Part shown: positions 9,030-17,820 of the stretch, one piece after another | How the letters are laid out: every line of letters begins with the position of its first letter | Position numbering within the stretch: the stretch's first letter is position 1 | Source of the DNA: Methanothermobacter tenebrarum | GTDB taxonomy: Archaea > Methanobacteriota > Methanobacteria > Methanobacteriales > DSM-23052 | Assembly: GCF_003264935.1 (NCBI RefSeq) | Contig: NZ_QLOE01000002.1 | Location: 1 to 64,000, forward strand | DNA: 64,000 nt | Reading direction: 5' to 3' | The notes under the pieces: generated by a model | What the model was told of the DNA's origin: nothing | Seen by the model: only the letters and a program-made list of their open reading frames with translations | Database searches by the model: none | Translations under genes and position numbers: made by a program

Positions 9030-10199
9030 TTAAATTTGCACTTCTATACTCTCATCTTTGAAAATTTTCACATCCTTGTATTCACCTTCTTTATCGAATA
9101 TCTTCTCGATAAATGAAAGAATTTTTTCATCATCTAACACGTCTATAGCGGCTTTAAGTCCATTAATTTCGAATAAAGGCTTCCTTGTTTTATTAGTTTT
9201 GTGTTTCACTTTTAATATGCGTCCATTTTCTGTTTCATTTTCTTCTATTTCATCGTATGCCTCTTCTACGTATTCGTCGACAAGAGCTAGTTTGTCTTTA
9301 TATGTTTTGTATGGACAATCACTGTATATTCCTGCGATGAGGAGTTTAGGCGATAAATCCTCCTCCCGACCTTTTATACTGCGTTTTAAATTCATCAATG
9401 CTCTTATAAAATTCAATATCCTCTCTTTAATCTTTTCATTATCCTTTAACCTATATTTGATTGCATAAACATCATCAAATTCTGTGAACTCTGATAATTC
9501 TACGAGGTCTGATTGTAAAAGCTCTTTCTCATTTCTGCTTTTTTTCAATTTTATTGACAATTTTTCTCCACCATCTAAGCCACTTACTTTCTCTATACTT
9601 TCCACTTTGAATTTTCCATCTTGAATAGTAACATCTTTCTTTGGTTGGATGTAAACTTCTATTTCTCCGATATTTTCGATATCCACTACAACAGTGTACT
9701 GATAATATGTTTCGTGTTCTTCCATTGTGAACGGATTGGGTTCCATTTCACCGTGCATTTTTCGCATTCTATTTGCAAGGCCGATGTTGGCATTGAAATG
9801 TGCGTCATACATGAAAGGCGTCATAGAAACAGCATGAGAAATCTTAATAGGAGCCGTTCTAAAATTCTGTGGGGTGGTGTCCGTTATCAGATACCCGAAA
9901 AGATCAAATTCAGGATACTGTAATATGTCTCCAGTTAATAGAAATTCTGTTGCAGGTTGTATAACCTTGTTTTCACCCTTACCAGCTTTTATGAGGTTTT
10001 CTGCTTCGGTTAATTTAAATAAATTCATATTTTGCGCTGTTTCGAGCAAACTGTACCTTATGGCGTACCTACTTACTAGGGTATATTGTCTACCATCCCA
10101 TTTCGTTATTTTCTTCAGTTCCTGATAATTTCCACTGCCTTGGTCATAGTTTAAAGAATTTCCATGGAAAACTATATCTAGCACTACATATTTTCCCAT
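9030..10199 (-). CDS. cas7: Cascade backbone subunit Cas7 (Cst2/DevR type)
   Basis: Cas7 forms the helical backbone of Cascade along the crRNA spacer. The 389-residue protein opens with a sequence typical of the Cst2/DevR family (HGNSLNYDQGSGNYQELKK, residues 13-31), followed by TLVSRYAIRYSLL and the central stretch TAPIKISHAVSM. This assigns the locus to the Tneap-like branch of type I-B rather than the Csh2 branch. It begins 2 bp after the small upstream gene, so both are likely read from one mRNA. The C-terminal third is charged and less conserved. Confidence 0.92.
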   Translation of the reverse strand: MGKYVVLDIVFHGNSLNYDQGSGNYQELKKITKWDGRQYTLVSRYAIRYSLLETAQNMNLFKLTEAENLIKAGKGENKVIQPATEFLLTGDILQYPEFDLFGYLITDTTPQNFRTAPIKISHAVSMTPFMYDAHFNANIGLANRMRKMHGEMEPNPFTMEEHETYYQYTVVVDIENIGEIEVYIQPKKDVTIQDGKFKVESIEKVSGLDGGEKLSIKLKKSRNEKELLQSDLVELSEFTEFDDVYAIKYRLKDNEKIKERILNFIRALMNLKRSIKGREEDLSPKLLIAGIYSDCPYKTYKDKLALVDEYVEEAYDEIEENETENGRILKVKHKTNKTRKPLFEINGLKAAIDVLDDEKILSFIEKIFDKEGEYKDVKIFKDESIEVQI

Positions 10200-10201
10200 C
10201 T

Positions 10202-10516
10202 TTATTCACCTCGTACACTCATTATGCCCATTATGATTGAATATGCGATTTTTTCGAAGTTAGAAGGTGAAAGCGGGAACAACCATTCAAGTTTTCTGGA
10301 AAGTCTTTTAACATGTTCATCATTTTTACGGGAATTCAAAGCCCTTAGTAACGACGAAAAGAAATCATTCTGATTGTTCACTTTAGCTGAATTGAGTAGC
10401 TTGTAAACTAATCTTTGTCTATAACTTTCAGATCCAATATTTTCGAATGCTTTTTTCGTATATATTTTTATTTCATCATAATCTTTTGCTGAAATAGGTT
10501 TTTTAACAAATTTCAT
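10202..10516 (-). CDS. Small helical protein, candidate stand-alone Cas11
   Basis: This 104-residue protein lies between cas8 and cas7 and overlaps the cas8 stop as ATGA, so it is part of the Cascade operon. It is basic and predicted to be mostly helical, with repeated Lys/Arg clusters (FVKKPISAKDYDEIK, RLSRKLEWL). Size, charge and place match a Cascade small subunit (Cas11). In many type I-B systems that subunit comes from an internal start within cas8. I do not recognise a named family by sequence, so Cas11 is an inference from context. It could also be a subtype-specific accessory protein. Confidence 0.6.
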   Translation of the reverse strand: MKFVKKPISAKDYDEIKIYTKKAFENIGSESYRQRLVYKLLNSAKVNNQNDFFSSLLRALNSRKNDEHVKRLSRKLEWLFPLSPSNFEKIAYSIIMGIMSVRGE

Positions 10517-12363
10517 TGTTTACCCCCTATAAATCCTATGAAGAGGCCGAGAGCGTAATAAATCCATGTTTCATCATTTTGTACAATTTCATGGAAAACG
10601 TAATCATTTAAGTGCTTAATTAGCTTTTTATCCTTTTCTGGATTTGAAATTATAAGCCTTAAAAGGGAGTTTACAAATGAATATTTACTTTGTCGTCTTA
10701 TAATAGAAAATAAATGTGGTGCGTTATTTTCTCTTATATCCTTAGAGAATAATTTCTGGATATTTGTCATGGCCATGCCCATTTTTTTACGGCTTTCCTT
10801 TATCTTTGGAATTAACTCATCCAATTTAGCCTTCAATAACATTGGATCCTCAAAGAGATTAGTAAAATCGTGTGCTGGGAATAATTCCGCCTCTACTGCA
10901 AGCGCGTAAAGTAAAGGTTGGACTTTTCGTTGTTTTGTTTTCTGGTTCAGCCTCAAAACTAAGTGATTCATTATTATAGGCATCAAAGATTTATTTTTAA
11001 TGAATTCCTCAAAAAGCCATCTGTATTCATTTTCATCCACTTGCACTCTCTGATTCAAGTTTCTCCTGATATCATCATCCAATAGCAAGGTGGCCTGCAA
11101 TCTGGAGATACCCATATACTCAACATCGATGAAGCGTTGAGTGTTCTCGTCCAACTTGGCATATTTTATGAGGTAAAGGTTTTCAAGAACCCACCATGAC
11201 TCCATTTCTATTATAGTGTCAATAACTGTCTGCCACGTGCCTCTAAAAATACTATTCGGATCCTCCTCACTTTCAATCTTCGATTTTCTGAGCCTTAAAC
11301 GCTTGTTAATTTCATATGTTGTAAAAATGTCATTTGAATAAAATACAAGATAATCAATGTTTCTATAATACTCGAATGCACGATCAAAACAGAAGAGATA
11401 TACAAATAAATATGGTATATTGTTTATAAAGAATTTTGTCTTTAATGGCGCATAATAAATGTTAACTGCTTTACGATATGACGCCAAGAACTTGTTAATT
11501 GTCTTATCTATCCTATTAAGAATATGATCTTCCTTTTCTATCTTAAAATCTATAGCATGATAAAATTCTTCTTTTTGTTTTTCATGAGTGTAACCTGGCT
11601 GGAAGAATAAAAAATTCTTATAATATTTATTATCAATAGGTATCCTAAATACAGTACTTTCAGAAATATCTTTATTACCTACGATTTCGTCCTTCCATTT
11701 TTTATCTAAATATCTATCAACTTTAGAGAGCAGTTTTTTAAATTTTTTAGCATTTTTTATGAACTCTTCCCCATATTCTTTAAATTTTTCTATTGGAGCA
11801 TCCCGAAACTTTTTTATATCCTTATATTTGAATTTTTGAAACCTTCCTTTTTTGTCTAAAAATCTCTTTATTTCATCTCTATTTTTTCTAATAAATTCCT
11901 TCTCAAAATCTTCTAATTCTCTTATTAACTCTTTTAGTTTTTCTAAAGATTTAGAGACTTTAGAGATAAACTTCTTATCATCCACCACTCTTTCTGTAAT
12001 ATAATCTTTCCAACGGCTTGTAGCCGCCTTGGTTATGTGGTTTTCCCATGTAAAGTCAAATATTTCCTTTTTTGATCTGAATTTTCTTTTATAAATTTCA
12101 TTTAAAAAATCTTCAATAATCTTTTTAGAAACTGTTGAATCTTTCCTTTTTATCTCGGAACACATGTAGGCAAATGGGAAAAGCCCATAATATACGATTT
12201 CTTCATTTTCTTTTATTCTCTTCTGTGTCTCTAAAATATCCCACCCATAGATCTCCTCTAAGAGGTTTACGAACCCTAACATTCCTAAATCTATGATCCA
12301 GTTGCCGGTAAATTGTAAAACAGGCTCGCCTACTAATCTCGTTTCATTAGAAGCTTTTATCAT
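10513..12363 (-). CDS. cas8: Cascade large subunit Cas8 (Cst1-like)
   Basis: Cas8 is the large subunit that recognises the PAM and recruits Cas3. The 616-residue protein begins like Cst1/Cas8b members (GNWIIDLGMLGFVNLLEE, residues 20-37). It has a long Lys/Glu-rich helical segment around 130-230 and a helical C-terminal part (about 440-616) typical of the region that becomes a small subunit in related systems. Its start overlaps the cas6 stop as ATGA, and its stop overlaps the next small gene in the same way. Cas8 proteins diverge quickly, so the assignment rests on size, N-terminus and position more than on motifs. Confidence 0.85.
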   Translation of the reverse strand: MIKASNETRLVGEPVLQFTGNWIIDLGMLGFVNLLEEIYGWDILETQKRIKENEEIVYYGLFPFAYMCSEIKRKDSTVSKKIIEDFLNEIYKRKFRSKKEIFDFTWENHITKAATSRWKDYITERVVDDKKFISKVSKSLEKLKELIRELEDFEKEFIRKNRDEIKRFLDKKGRFQKFKYKDIKKFRDAPIEKFKEYGEEFIKNAKKFKKLLSKVDRYLDKKWKDEIVGNKDISESTVFRIPIDNKYYKNFLFFQPGYTHEKQKEEFYHAIDFKIEKEDHILNRIDKTINKFLASYRKAVNIYYAPLKTKFFINNIPYLFVYLFCFDRAFEYYRNIDYLVFYSNDIFTTYEINKRLRLRKSKIESEEDPNSIFRGTWQTVIDTIIEMESWWVLENLYLIKYAKLDENTQRFIDVEYMGISRLQATLLLDDDIRRNLNQRVQVDENEYRWLFEEFIKNKSLMPIIMNHLVLRLNQKTKQRKVQPLLYALAVEAELFPAHDFTNLFEDPMLLKAKLDELIPKIKESRKKMGMAMTNIQKLFSKDIRENNAPHLFSIIRRQSKYSFVNSLLRLIISNPEKDKKLIKHLNDYVFHEIVQNDETWIYYALGLFIGFIGGKQ

Positions 12364-13088
12364 GTTTTTATCACCATCCCAAATCCCATGCTATTTTTTT
12401 CTCCCACTCCGCAATCGTATGCGAATTCAATGAGCCTGGGATCTGCTTCCATTTCAAATCTCATATGGTATGCTCGATGGTATGTTTCAGCCCCACTTTT
12501 AGGTATTTTGATCCTCTTCCTCTTTATCGACCGCTGTTCTGGGACTATTTTAATGTATTCGTCTCCATCGTATTCTCCATGGAATGCGATGTACTTGTTG
12601 ATGAGGTTTTTTTGCAAGTTTTCATAAAATTTAAGATCCGCTGGGTTGAGATCCCATTGTTTCAGCTTCCCATTTTCTTCCTTGAGCGTTCGTGTGATGA
12701 TAGGGGATAAAGTTTTGAATTTCATTCGCTTTTTTATCTTAGGTTTTTTTAGAAGGCTGACTTTTTCTATCCAAATCTTATTTTTTAGAAGGTTTATTTG
12801 GGGATCTGTTAAGAATCCTTCTACAAGTGATTTGATGAATCCTTCGTCTGGTGATGATATGTAGAGGCCTATTTCTCCGTTTTCTGCTATTAGATACTTT
12901 TTGAGGGGTTTTCTTTTCATGATTTGGAGTTCTGAGAATGTGAAAAATTTGTAGTTTTTTGTTTGGTGTAATTTTGCTGCAAGATCTTTGTCGGCTATTT
13001 TGTTGTATATCATGGAGTTTATTGCATAATTGTAGTTGTAGGGTATTTTGATCGGCTCTTCTGCCTTAAATAGTAGGTGTAATCTCAT
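12360..13088 (-). CDS. cas6: CRISPR RNA endoribonuclease Cas6
   Basis: Cas6 cuts the pre-crRNA inside each repeat to leave the ATTGAAA(T)-type 5' handle. The 242-residue protein has two RAMP-like halves, a likely catalytic His near residue 41 (KLHQTKNYKFFTFS) and the C-terminal glycine-rich loop CGVGEKNSMGFGMV at about 226-239 that defines the family. It is the first gene of the cas operon, preceded by a TATA box at 13138-13147. Its stop overlaps the start of cas8. Confidence 0.95.
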   Translation of the reverse strand: MRLHLLFKAEEPIKIPYNYNYAINSMIYNKIADKDLAAKLHQTKNYKFFTFSELQIMKRKPLKKYLIAENGEIGLYISSPDEGFIKSLVEGFLTDPQINLLKNKIWIEKVSLLKKPKIKKRMKFKTLSPIITRTLKEENGKLKQWDLNPADLKFYENLQKNLINKYIAFHGEYDGDEYIKIVPEQRSIKRKRIKIPKSGAETYHRAYHMRFEMEADPRLIEFAYDCGVGEKNSMGFGMVIKT

Positions 13089-13137
13089 GTGTGTCTTCCC
13101 TGTTTTGTTGTTGGTTATGGATAATTGTGTAAACTAA

Positions 13138-13147
13138 TAATATATAA
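13138..13147 (-). promoter_or_regulatory. TATA box of the cas operon
   Basis: Read on the minus strand the sequence is TTATATATTA preceded by purine-rich AAAAGC, a plausible BRE. A start near 13115 is predicted, which would give a leader of about 27 nt before cas6. This is the only strong box in the 231-bp divergent region between cas6 and the gene at 13320. Confidence 0.6.
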
Positions 13148-13172
13148 GCTTTTATTCTATAATTATATCGTA

Positions 13173-13188
13173 AATGATTTATATCATT
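13173..13188. promoter_or_regulatory. Inverted repeat upstream of the cas operon
   Basis: AATGAT-TTAT-ATCATT is a perfect 6-bp inverted repeat lying about 25 bp upstream of the cas TATA box. It could bind a dimeric regulator of cas expression or of the divergent gene. The region is AT-rich, so chance is possible. Confidence 0.35.
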
Positions 13189-13319
13189 ATATTGTCTTTG
13201 TTTGTGGAGGACTTCATTGAAAGATGTGAATATTTTTTTAGTGGGATTGTCTCTTTTTTTGATCTTGAGGGGGGAGTGAGGCGTTAATATTATATTTTAG
13301 TGTTTTTAGAGTGTAGGTT

Positions 13320-14312
13320 ATGGTGGGGAATAGGCGGTTTTTTTTTTTTTCGGCTCAGCATGATGAGATAGATAAGGTAACTGATATTTATTTTGTAAAG
13401 ACTTTGAGGATATTGGAGGATTTGGGATTGGAGGATACGCTTGTTAAGGCGGAGGTGTTTGCGGGGGCGGATGGTGTATTCTGTGGACTAGTTGAAGTTT
13501 TGAATTTATTGGAGGATTCTGAGTGTAAAATATATTCTTTAGAGGAGGGTGAAAGGTTTTCGAAGAAGGAGGTTGTCTTGAGGATTGAGGGGAGGTATTC
13601 GGAGTTTGGGTTGTATGAAACCGCAATCTTAGGGGTGTTGGCAAGTTCTTCTGGCTGGGCTACGGCAGCCCATAAGTGTAAGGAGGCTGCTGGTGACAAG
13701 CCTGTTGTATGTTTTGGTTCGAGGCATGTGCACCCTTCTGTGGCGCCAGTCATGGAGAGGGCGGCGAGGGTGGGTGGCGCGGATGGTGTTAGTTGTGTTT
13801 TGGCCGCCGAGATCCTGGGGGTTAAACCATTAGGTACTGTGCCCCATGCCGCCATGCTAATAGCTGGTAGTACTGAAAGGATAGCCACCACTTATGATAA
13901 GATAATGCCAGAGGATGAGCCTAGGATAATCCCTGTAGACACCTTTAAGGATGAAGCGCAAGAATCATTGGATATTGCGAGGATACTTGGCAAAAGATTG
14001 GATGGGGTCCGCTTAGACACGCCAAAGGAGAGGGGTGGTGTGACGCCTGATCTAGTGCGTGAAGTTAGGAAGAGATTGGATCTTGAAGGGTTTTCACATG
14101 TTAAAATATTCGTGTCTGGCGGGTTAAACCCTGAGAAAATAAGAGTGCTTGGCGAGGCAGGGGCTGACGCGTTTGGCGTTGGATGGTATATTTCAGCCAC
14201 TCCTCCAATTGAAATGACAATGGATATAAAAGAGGTGGATGGGAAGCCCGTGGCTAAGAGGGGTAGGATACCTGGGATAACAGAAAATAAGAGGTTGAAG
14301 AGGGTTAAATAG
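13320..14312 (+). CDS. Nicotinate phosphoribosyltransferase family protein
   Basis: The 330-residue protein belongs to the nicotinate/quinolinate phosphoribosyltransferase superfamily of NAD synthesis, in the short archaeal form. Family features include DIYFVKTLRIL near residue 23, the region GSRHVHP around 133, the alpha/beta-barrel strand PVDTF near 200, RLDTPKERGG near 231 and the phosphate-binding end FVSGGLNPEKI/GADAFGVGWYI at about 262-290. It is convergent with the ABC transporter downstream, with 2 bp between the genes. A run of 13 T (13338-13350) within codons 7-11 encodes FFFFS. A one-base slip there would end the protein, so either this is a switch point or the base count needs checking. 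Confidence 0.85.
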   Translation: MVGNRRFFFFSAQHDEIDKVTDIYFVKTLRILEDLGLEDTLVKAEVFAGADGVFCGLVEVLNLLEDSECKIYSLEEGERFSKKEVVLRIEGRYSEFGLYETAILGVLASSSGWATAAHKCKEAAGDKPVVCFGSRHVHPSVAPVMERAARVGGADGVSCVLAAEILGVKPLGTVPHAAMLIAGSTERIATTYDKIMPEDEPRIIPVDTFKDEAQESLDIARILGKRLDGVRLDTPKERGGVTPDLVREVRKRLDLEGFSHVKIFVSGGLNPEKIRVLGEAGADAFGVGWYISATPPIEMTMDIKEVDGKPVAKRGRIPGITENKRLKRVK

Positions 14313-14314
14313 GA

Positions 14315-15079
14315 TTACATTAGGCTTTGTTCTTTGACATTGAACATGAAAGCTGCTAATAGGACCATTATAATAGCAAATATTGTCACTACAAGTATGT
14401 TAATAGCTAATGGGAACACTGACCTGTGAAGTATTATGTAGCGTAGAGCGTCCACTCCATAAGTTAAAGGGTTCATGTAAACCGCATTTTTCAGCCAAAT
14501 TGGCAGTCCTGTTATAGGGAATAGGGCGCCGCTAAGGAGGAATATTGGCAATACTATGAAACTCATTATAAGGTTGAATCCTTCCATGCTATCTGTGAAT
14601 GCTGCTATCAACAATCCTAGGCCGCCGAAGCCTAATGATATTATCAATGAAAGTATCATTGTAGTGATGAAACATGCTGGCGTCATTGTAATTTCCACGA
14701 TGAATGATAGTATTAGTAGGATGGTTGTTTGTATCATTGAGGCCGTGCTTATGCCCAGGGCCTTTCCAAGGACTATTGACGGTCTCGATATCGGGGCTAC
14801 CAGTATTTCTTTGAGGAAACCGTATTGTCTGTCTATTATTACAGAGACTCCTGAGAATATGCTTGTGAATAGTATGGTTTGGCCTATTATGCCCGGGTAG
14901 ATGAATGCTCTGTATCCTCCTGGGATTCCCCCGAATCTTACTGAAGCTCCGAGTCCTGTTCCGAATATGATTAGCCAGAGGAGTGGCGTTACTATGGAGG
15001 TGACTATCCTTGATCTGTAACGTAGGAATCTTTTCATTTCCCTTAACCATATGGTGTAGATGCCTTCTATTTCACCCAT
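14315..15079 (-). CDS. ABC-2 type transporter permease
   Basis: A 254-residue membrane protein with six predicted hydrophobic segments (for example PLLWLIIFGTGLGA, IGQTILFTSIFSGVSVII, SFIVLPIFLLSGALFP). It shows the ABC-2/DrrB pattern, with a cytoplasmic N-terminus and the stretch DRQYGFLKEILVAPISR near residue 83 that contacts the ATPase. It starts 6 bp after the ATP-binding gene, and the two should form a dimeric exporter. The substrate cannot be told; relatives export drugs, lipids or polysaccharides. It ends 2 bp from the end of the convergent gene. Confidence 0.88.
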   Translation of the reverse strand: MGEIEGIYTIWLREMKRFLRYRSRIVTSIVTPLLWLIIFGTGLGASVRFGGIPGGYRAFIYPGIIGQTILFTSIFSGVSVIIDRQYGFLKEILVAPISRPSIVLGKALGISTASMIQTTILLILSFIVEITMTPACFITTMILSLIISLGFGGLGLLIAAFTDSMEGFNLIMSFIVLPIFLLSGALFPITGLPIWLKNAVYMNPLTYGVDALRYIILHRSVFPLAINILVVTIFAIIMVLLAAFMFNVKEQSLM

Positions 15080-15085
15080 AATTGG

Positions 15086-16018
15086 TCACTTTATCCTGGT
15101 TCCTGTATATTTTATGAAGACGTCTTCGAGTGTTGGATGTTCTAGTTCCACTGATTTTATCTGGAAGCCTTGTTGTGTTGCGAAGTTTACTATCGCTGGT
15201 ATGAGGTTTTCTCCCCTTTCTACCATGAGTTTTATCATGCTCCCGGTATTGTAAGCTTCTTTCACCCCAGCTAATTCTATGATCTTATCTGCGAATTCTC
15301 TGGGCTTGTTGGTTTTTATTTTTATCGTGTCTGCTTTTAGTTCTCTTTTGAGTTTTGCTGGTGTGTCTGCTTTTATGATTTTTCCACGGTTCATTATGGC
15401 TACTTTGTCGCAGAGTTTGTCGGCTTCTTCCATATAGTGTGTTGTGAGTAGTACTGTTACCTTTTCTTCTCTGTTGAGTTGTTTTATGTATTTCCAGATG
15501 CTTTCGCGTGTCTGGGGATCCAAGCCTAGTGTTGGCTCATCTAGGAATAGGACCCTTGGGTGGTGTATGAGTCCTCTTCCTATTTCTAGTCTGCGTTTCA
15601 TGCCACCTGAGTATGTTTTAACATATTCGTCGGCTTTTTCTCCGAGGGCTATCAGTTCTAGCACTTCCTCTATCCTTTTTTCCCTTATTCTCTTAGGGAC
15701 TCCGTATAATGCTGCGTGCATTTCTAGGTGTTCTCTTCCTGTTAGCATGTCATCGAGTGCCCTGGATTGGAATACTATGCCTATGGATGCTCTTACCTTC
15801 TCTGGTTCCTTGATGACGTCGTGTCCGTTCACTTTCGCCGTGCCGCTTGTTGGCTTGAGTATTGTGCACAACATTGATATTAGGGTTGTTTTACCGGCCC
15901 CGTTGGGTCCTAGTATCGCGTAGATGTCCTCCTCTGGTACTTTCAAGTCTACTTTGTCCACTGCTGTGAAGTTGTCATATTTTTTGGTTATTTTTTCTGT
16001 TTCGATGATGTAATCCAT
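15086..16018 (-). CDS. ABC transporter ATP-binding protein (DrrA-like)
   Basis: A 310-residue ABC ATPase with Walker A GPNGAGKT near residue 37, Q-loop VFQSRALD, signature YSGGMKRRLEIGR, Walker B VLFLDEPTLGLD, and an H-loop in LLTTHYMEEAD. The C-terminal 90 residues form the extra domain found in DrrA/NodI-type exporters. The frame opens at a GTG at 16024, but the ATG at 16018 is preceded by AGGGGGGTGG and fits the family start (MDYIIETEKITKKY). It forms an operon with the permease at 14315. Confidence 0.92.
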   Translation of the reverse strand: MDYIIETEKITKKYDNFTAVDKVDLKVPEEDIYAILGPNGAGKTTLISMLCTILKPTSGTAKVNGHDVIKEPEKVRASIGIVFQSRALDDMLTGREHLEMHAALYGVPKRIREKRIEEVLELIALGEKADEYVKTYSGGMKRRLEIGRGLIHHPRVLFLDEPTLGLDPQTRESIWKYIKQLNREEKVTVLLTTHYMEEADKLCDKVAIMNRGKIIKADTPAKLKRELKADTIKIKTNKPREFADKIIELAGVKEAYNTGSMIKLMVERGENLIPAIVNFATQQGFQIKSVELEHPTLEDVFIKYTGTRIK

Positions 16019-16088
16019 GGCCACCCCCCTGGAGTGTTAAAGCTATCCTCTTTTTTTTGTTCCCTATGGGGATTATTCTATTAGAAAG

Positions 16089-16096
16089 ATTTATTA
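16089..16096 (+). promoter_or_regulatory. Putative TATA box of the kaiC operon
   Basis: ATTTATTA preceded by purine-rich AGAAAG. A start near 16120 is predicted, leaving a short leader with a strong ribosome binding site GGGGGTGA at about 16138-16145 before the ATG at 16153. Confidence 0.45.
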
Positions 16097-16152
16097 TGAA
16101 TTGTTGGTAATAACTTTTTTTAGTTAGCCTTTCACCTTGGGGGTGAATTTTC

Positions 16153-17556
16153 ATGAGAGAGTCTCCTAGGCCTGTTGATAAGACTCCGACTGGTATTTGG
16201 GGTGTTGATATTATTACCAGGGGTGGTTTGCCTCGTGGCCGTAATACTCTTGTTTTTGGAGGTCCTGGTACGGGTAAAACGTTTTTTGCCATGGAGTTTC
16301 TGGTTAATGGTGCTAGTGTTTATGATGAGCCTGGTGTGATGGTAAGTTTTGAAGAGAGTGAGGATAATATTATTGAAAATTTCAGGTCTGATGATTTGCT
16401 CAGGGAGCTTATAAGGGAGAATAAGATTTTTATAGAAGATTTTTCATCTACTAAAGATTTTGAGAGTGGTGATTATAGTTTAGAGGCTTTGTTCATGCGT
16501 CTTGATCGTCTTGATGATGCTATAAAGAGGGTGGGTGCCAAAAGGATAGTGCTCGACAAGATCGATAACCTATTTTCACACTTTGAAAAGAAAGCGATCA
16601 TAAGGTCCGAGCTTTTACAACTTATAGAATGGTTGAATAGCAGGGGACTTACAAGTGTGTTTACAACTGGTGAAAATCCTTATGGTGGGGCGGCCCATGG
16701 CCTTGAGGAGTATGTATCAGATTGTGTTATCCATCTTAAACATCGTTATAAAGATCATATTGGCACCCGGTATATGACAATAAAAAAGTATAGGGGTTCT
16801 GAGCATGGTTTGAACGAATATCCGATGCTCATAAACTCTAAAGGTTTGTCATTGTTCCCTATAACATCTCTTAGACTTGATTATACTGTGAGTCGTAGGA
16901 TTGTGTCAAGTGGTATCCCTGAACTTGACAATATACTTGGCGGCGGATTTTATCAGGGGTCATCTGTGCTTATCTCAGGGACTAGTGGGACTGGTAAAAC
17001 AAGTTTTGTGGCCAAATTTGCCTATGAAGCCTGTGAGAGAGGTGAAAGGTGTCTTTTATTTGCTAATGAGGAGCCTGCGGATCAGATAATCCGTAACATG
17101 GCCTCTGTTGGGATAGATCTTGAAAAGTTTAGTAGTCACAATCTCCTGATCCATTCTGAAAGACCCACTACATTGGGCCTAGAAGCTCATTTGACGGCTA
17201 TGCAGGATCTTGTACGTGAATTCGAACCAGACCATGTTATAATAGATCCTATATCCGCGCTTACAGAGGCCGGTTTTGGCGTGAAAGACCTTTTTGTAAG
17301 GTTCACAGATTTCTTGAAGAATCGTAAGATAACCTCTATCTTAACATACCTTACAAAAGGTGGTTCGCCCTTGACAACTACAGAAATACACTTGTCCTCT
17401 CTCATAGATACTTGGGTTATACTCCAACAAGTAGAAAAAGGGGGATATTATGCTAATATTTTAAGGGTGCTTAAAAGTCGCGGCCTTAAACATTCCAAAA
17501 AACCTGTAGAATTCAAATTAACCAGTAAGGGTATAAAAATTTTGGGGGGAGAGTAA
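16153..17556 (+). CDS. KaiC-like double-domain ATPase
   Basis: The 467-residue protein has two tandem RecA/KaiC domains. Domain 1 has Walker A GGPGTGKT at 36-43 and the catalytic Glu pair in VSFEES (67-68). Domain 2 has Walker A SGTSGTGKT at about 275-283 and the Glu pair in FANEEP. Both sets of ATP-binding residues look intact, as in cyanobacterial KaiC, and both domains open with the family's target stretch (GVDIITRGGLPRG; IPELDNILGGGFYQG). It is followed after 3 bp by a KaiB-like gene and then by a sensor kinase. The trio suggests an ATP-driven signalling switch; a true circadian role is not shown by sequence. Confidence 0.93.
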   Translation: MRESPRPVDKTPTGIWGVDIITRGGLPRGRNTLVFGGPGTGKTFFAMEFLVNGASVYDEPGVMVSFEESEDNIIENFRSDDLLRELIRENKIFIEDFSSTKDFESGDYSLEALFMRLDRLDDAIKRVGAKRIVLDKIDNLFSHFEKKAIIRSELLQLIEWLNSRGLTSVFTTGENPYGGAAHGLEEYVSDCVIHLKHRYKDHIGTRYMTIKKYRGSEHGLNEYPMLINSKGLSLFPITSLRLDYTVSRRIVSSGIPELDNILGGGFYQGSSVLISGTSGTGKTSFVAKFAYEACERGERCLLFANEEPADQIIRNMASVGIDLEKFSSHNLLIHSERPTTLGLEAHLTAMQDLVREFEPDHVIIDPISALTEAGFGVKDLFVRFTDFLKNRKITSILTYLTKGGSPLTTTEIHLSSLIDTWVILQQVEKGGYYANILRVLKSRGLKHSKKPVEFKLTSKGIKILGGE

Positions 17557-17559
17557 ATT

Positions 17560-17820
17560 TTGGATGAGGTAATCCTAAGATTATATGTGACTCAAAAAAA
17601 TCCTCATGCAAAGGCAGCTATCCAAACCCTCAATCAACTCCATGATAGAGTGAATATTAAACTTGAGATTGTGGATGTTAGTGAAAATCCGGATTTGGCC
17701 CGTGAGAATCATCTTATCGCCATACCCACCCTTGAAAGGATAAAACCCGAGCCTAGAAGGAGGCTTATAGGTGATCTTTCCGATACTAAGGCGCTCTTAA
17801 AAATAGGGTGTCAACTTTGA
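17560..17820 (+). CDS. KaiB-like thioredoxin-fold protein
   Basis: An 86-residue protein with the KaiB signature across its length: the strand ILRLYVTQ, the helix AKAAIQTLNQL, then LEIVDVSENPDLA around residues 42-54, and the motif AIPTLERIKPEPRRRLIGDLSD at about 60-81, in which PT and GDLSD are hallmark positions. Cyanobacterial KaiB is slightly longer and switches fold when it binds KaiC. It starts with TTG 3 bp after the kaiC stop, with GGGGGGAGAG just upstream, and its end overlaps the kinase gene. An Asp/Glu cluster replaces the N-terminal tail. Confidence 0.88.
   Translation: MDEVILRLYVTQKNPHAKAAIQTLNQLHDRVNIKLEIVDVSENPDLARENHLIAIPTLERIKPEPRRRLIGDLSDTKALLKIGCQL

Noticed and set aside
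13388-14200. Open frames opposite the nicotinate phosphoribosyltransferase
   Set aside because: They are antisense to a gene with clear family motifs and are explained by its G/T-rich coding strand lacking stops on the other side.
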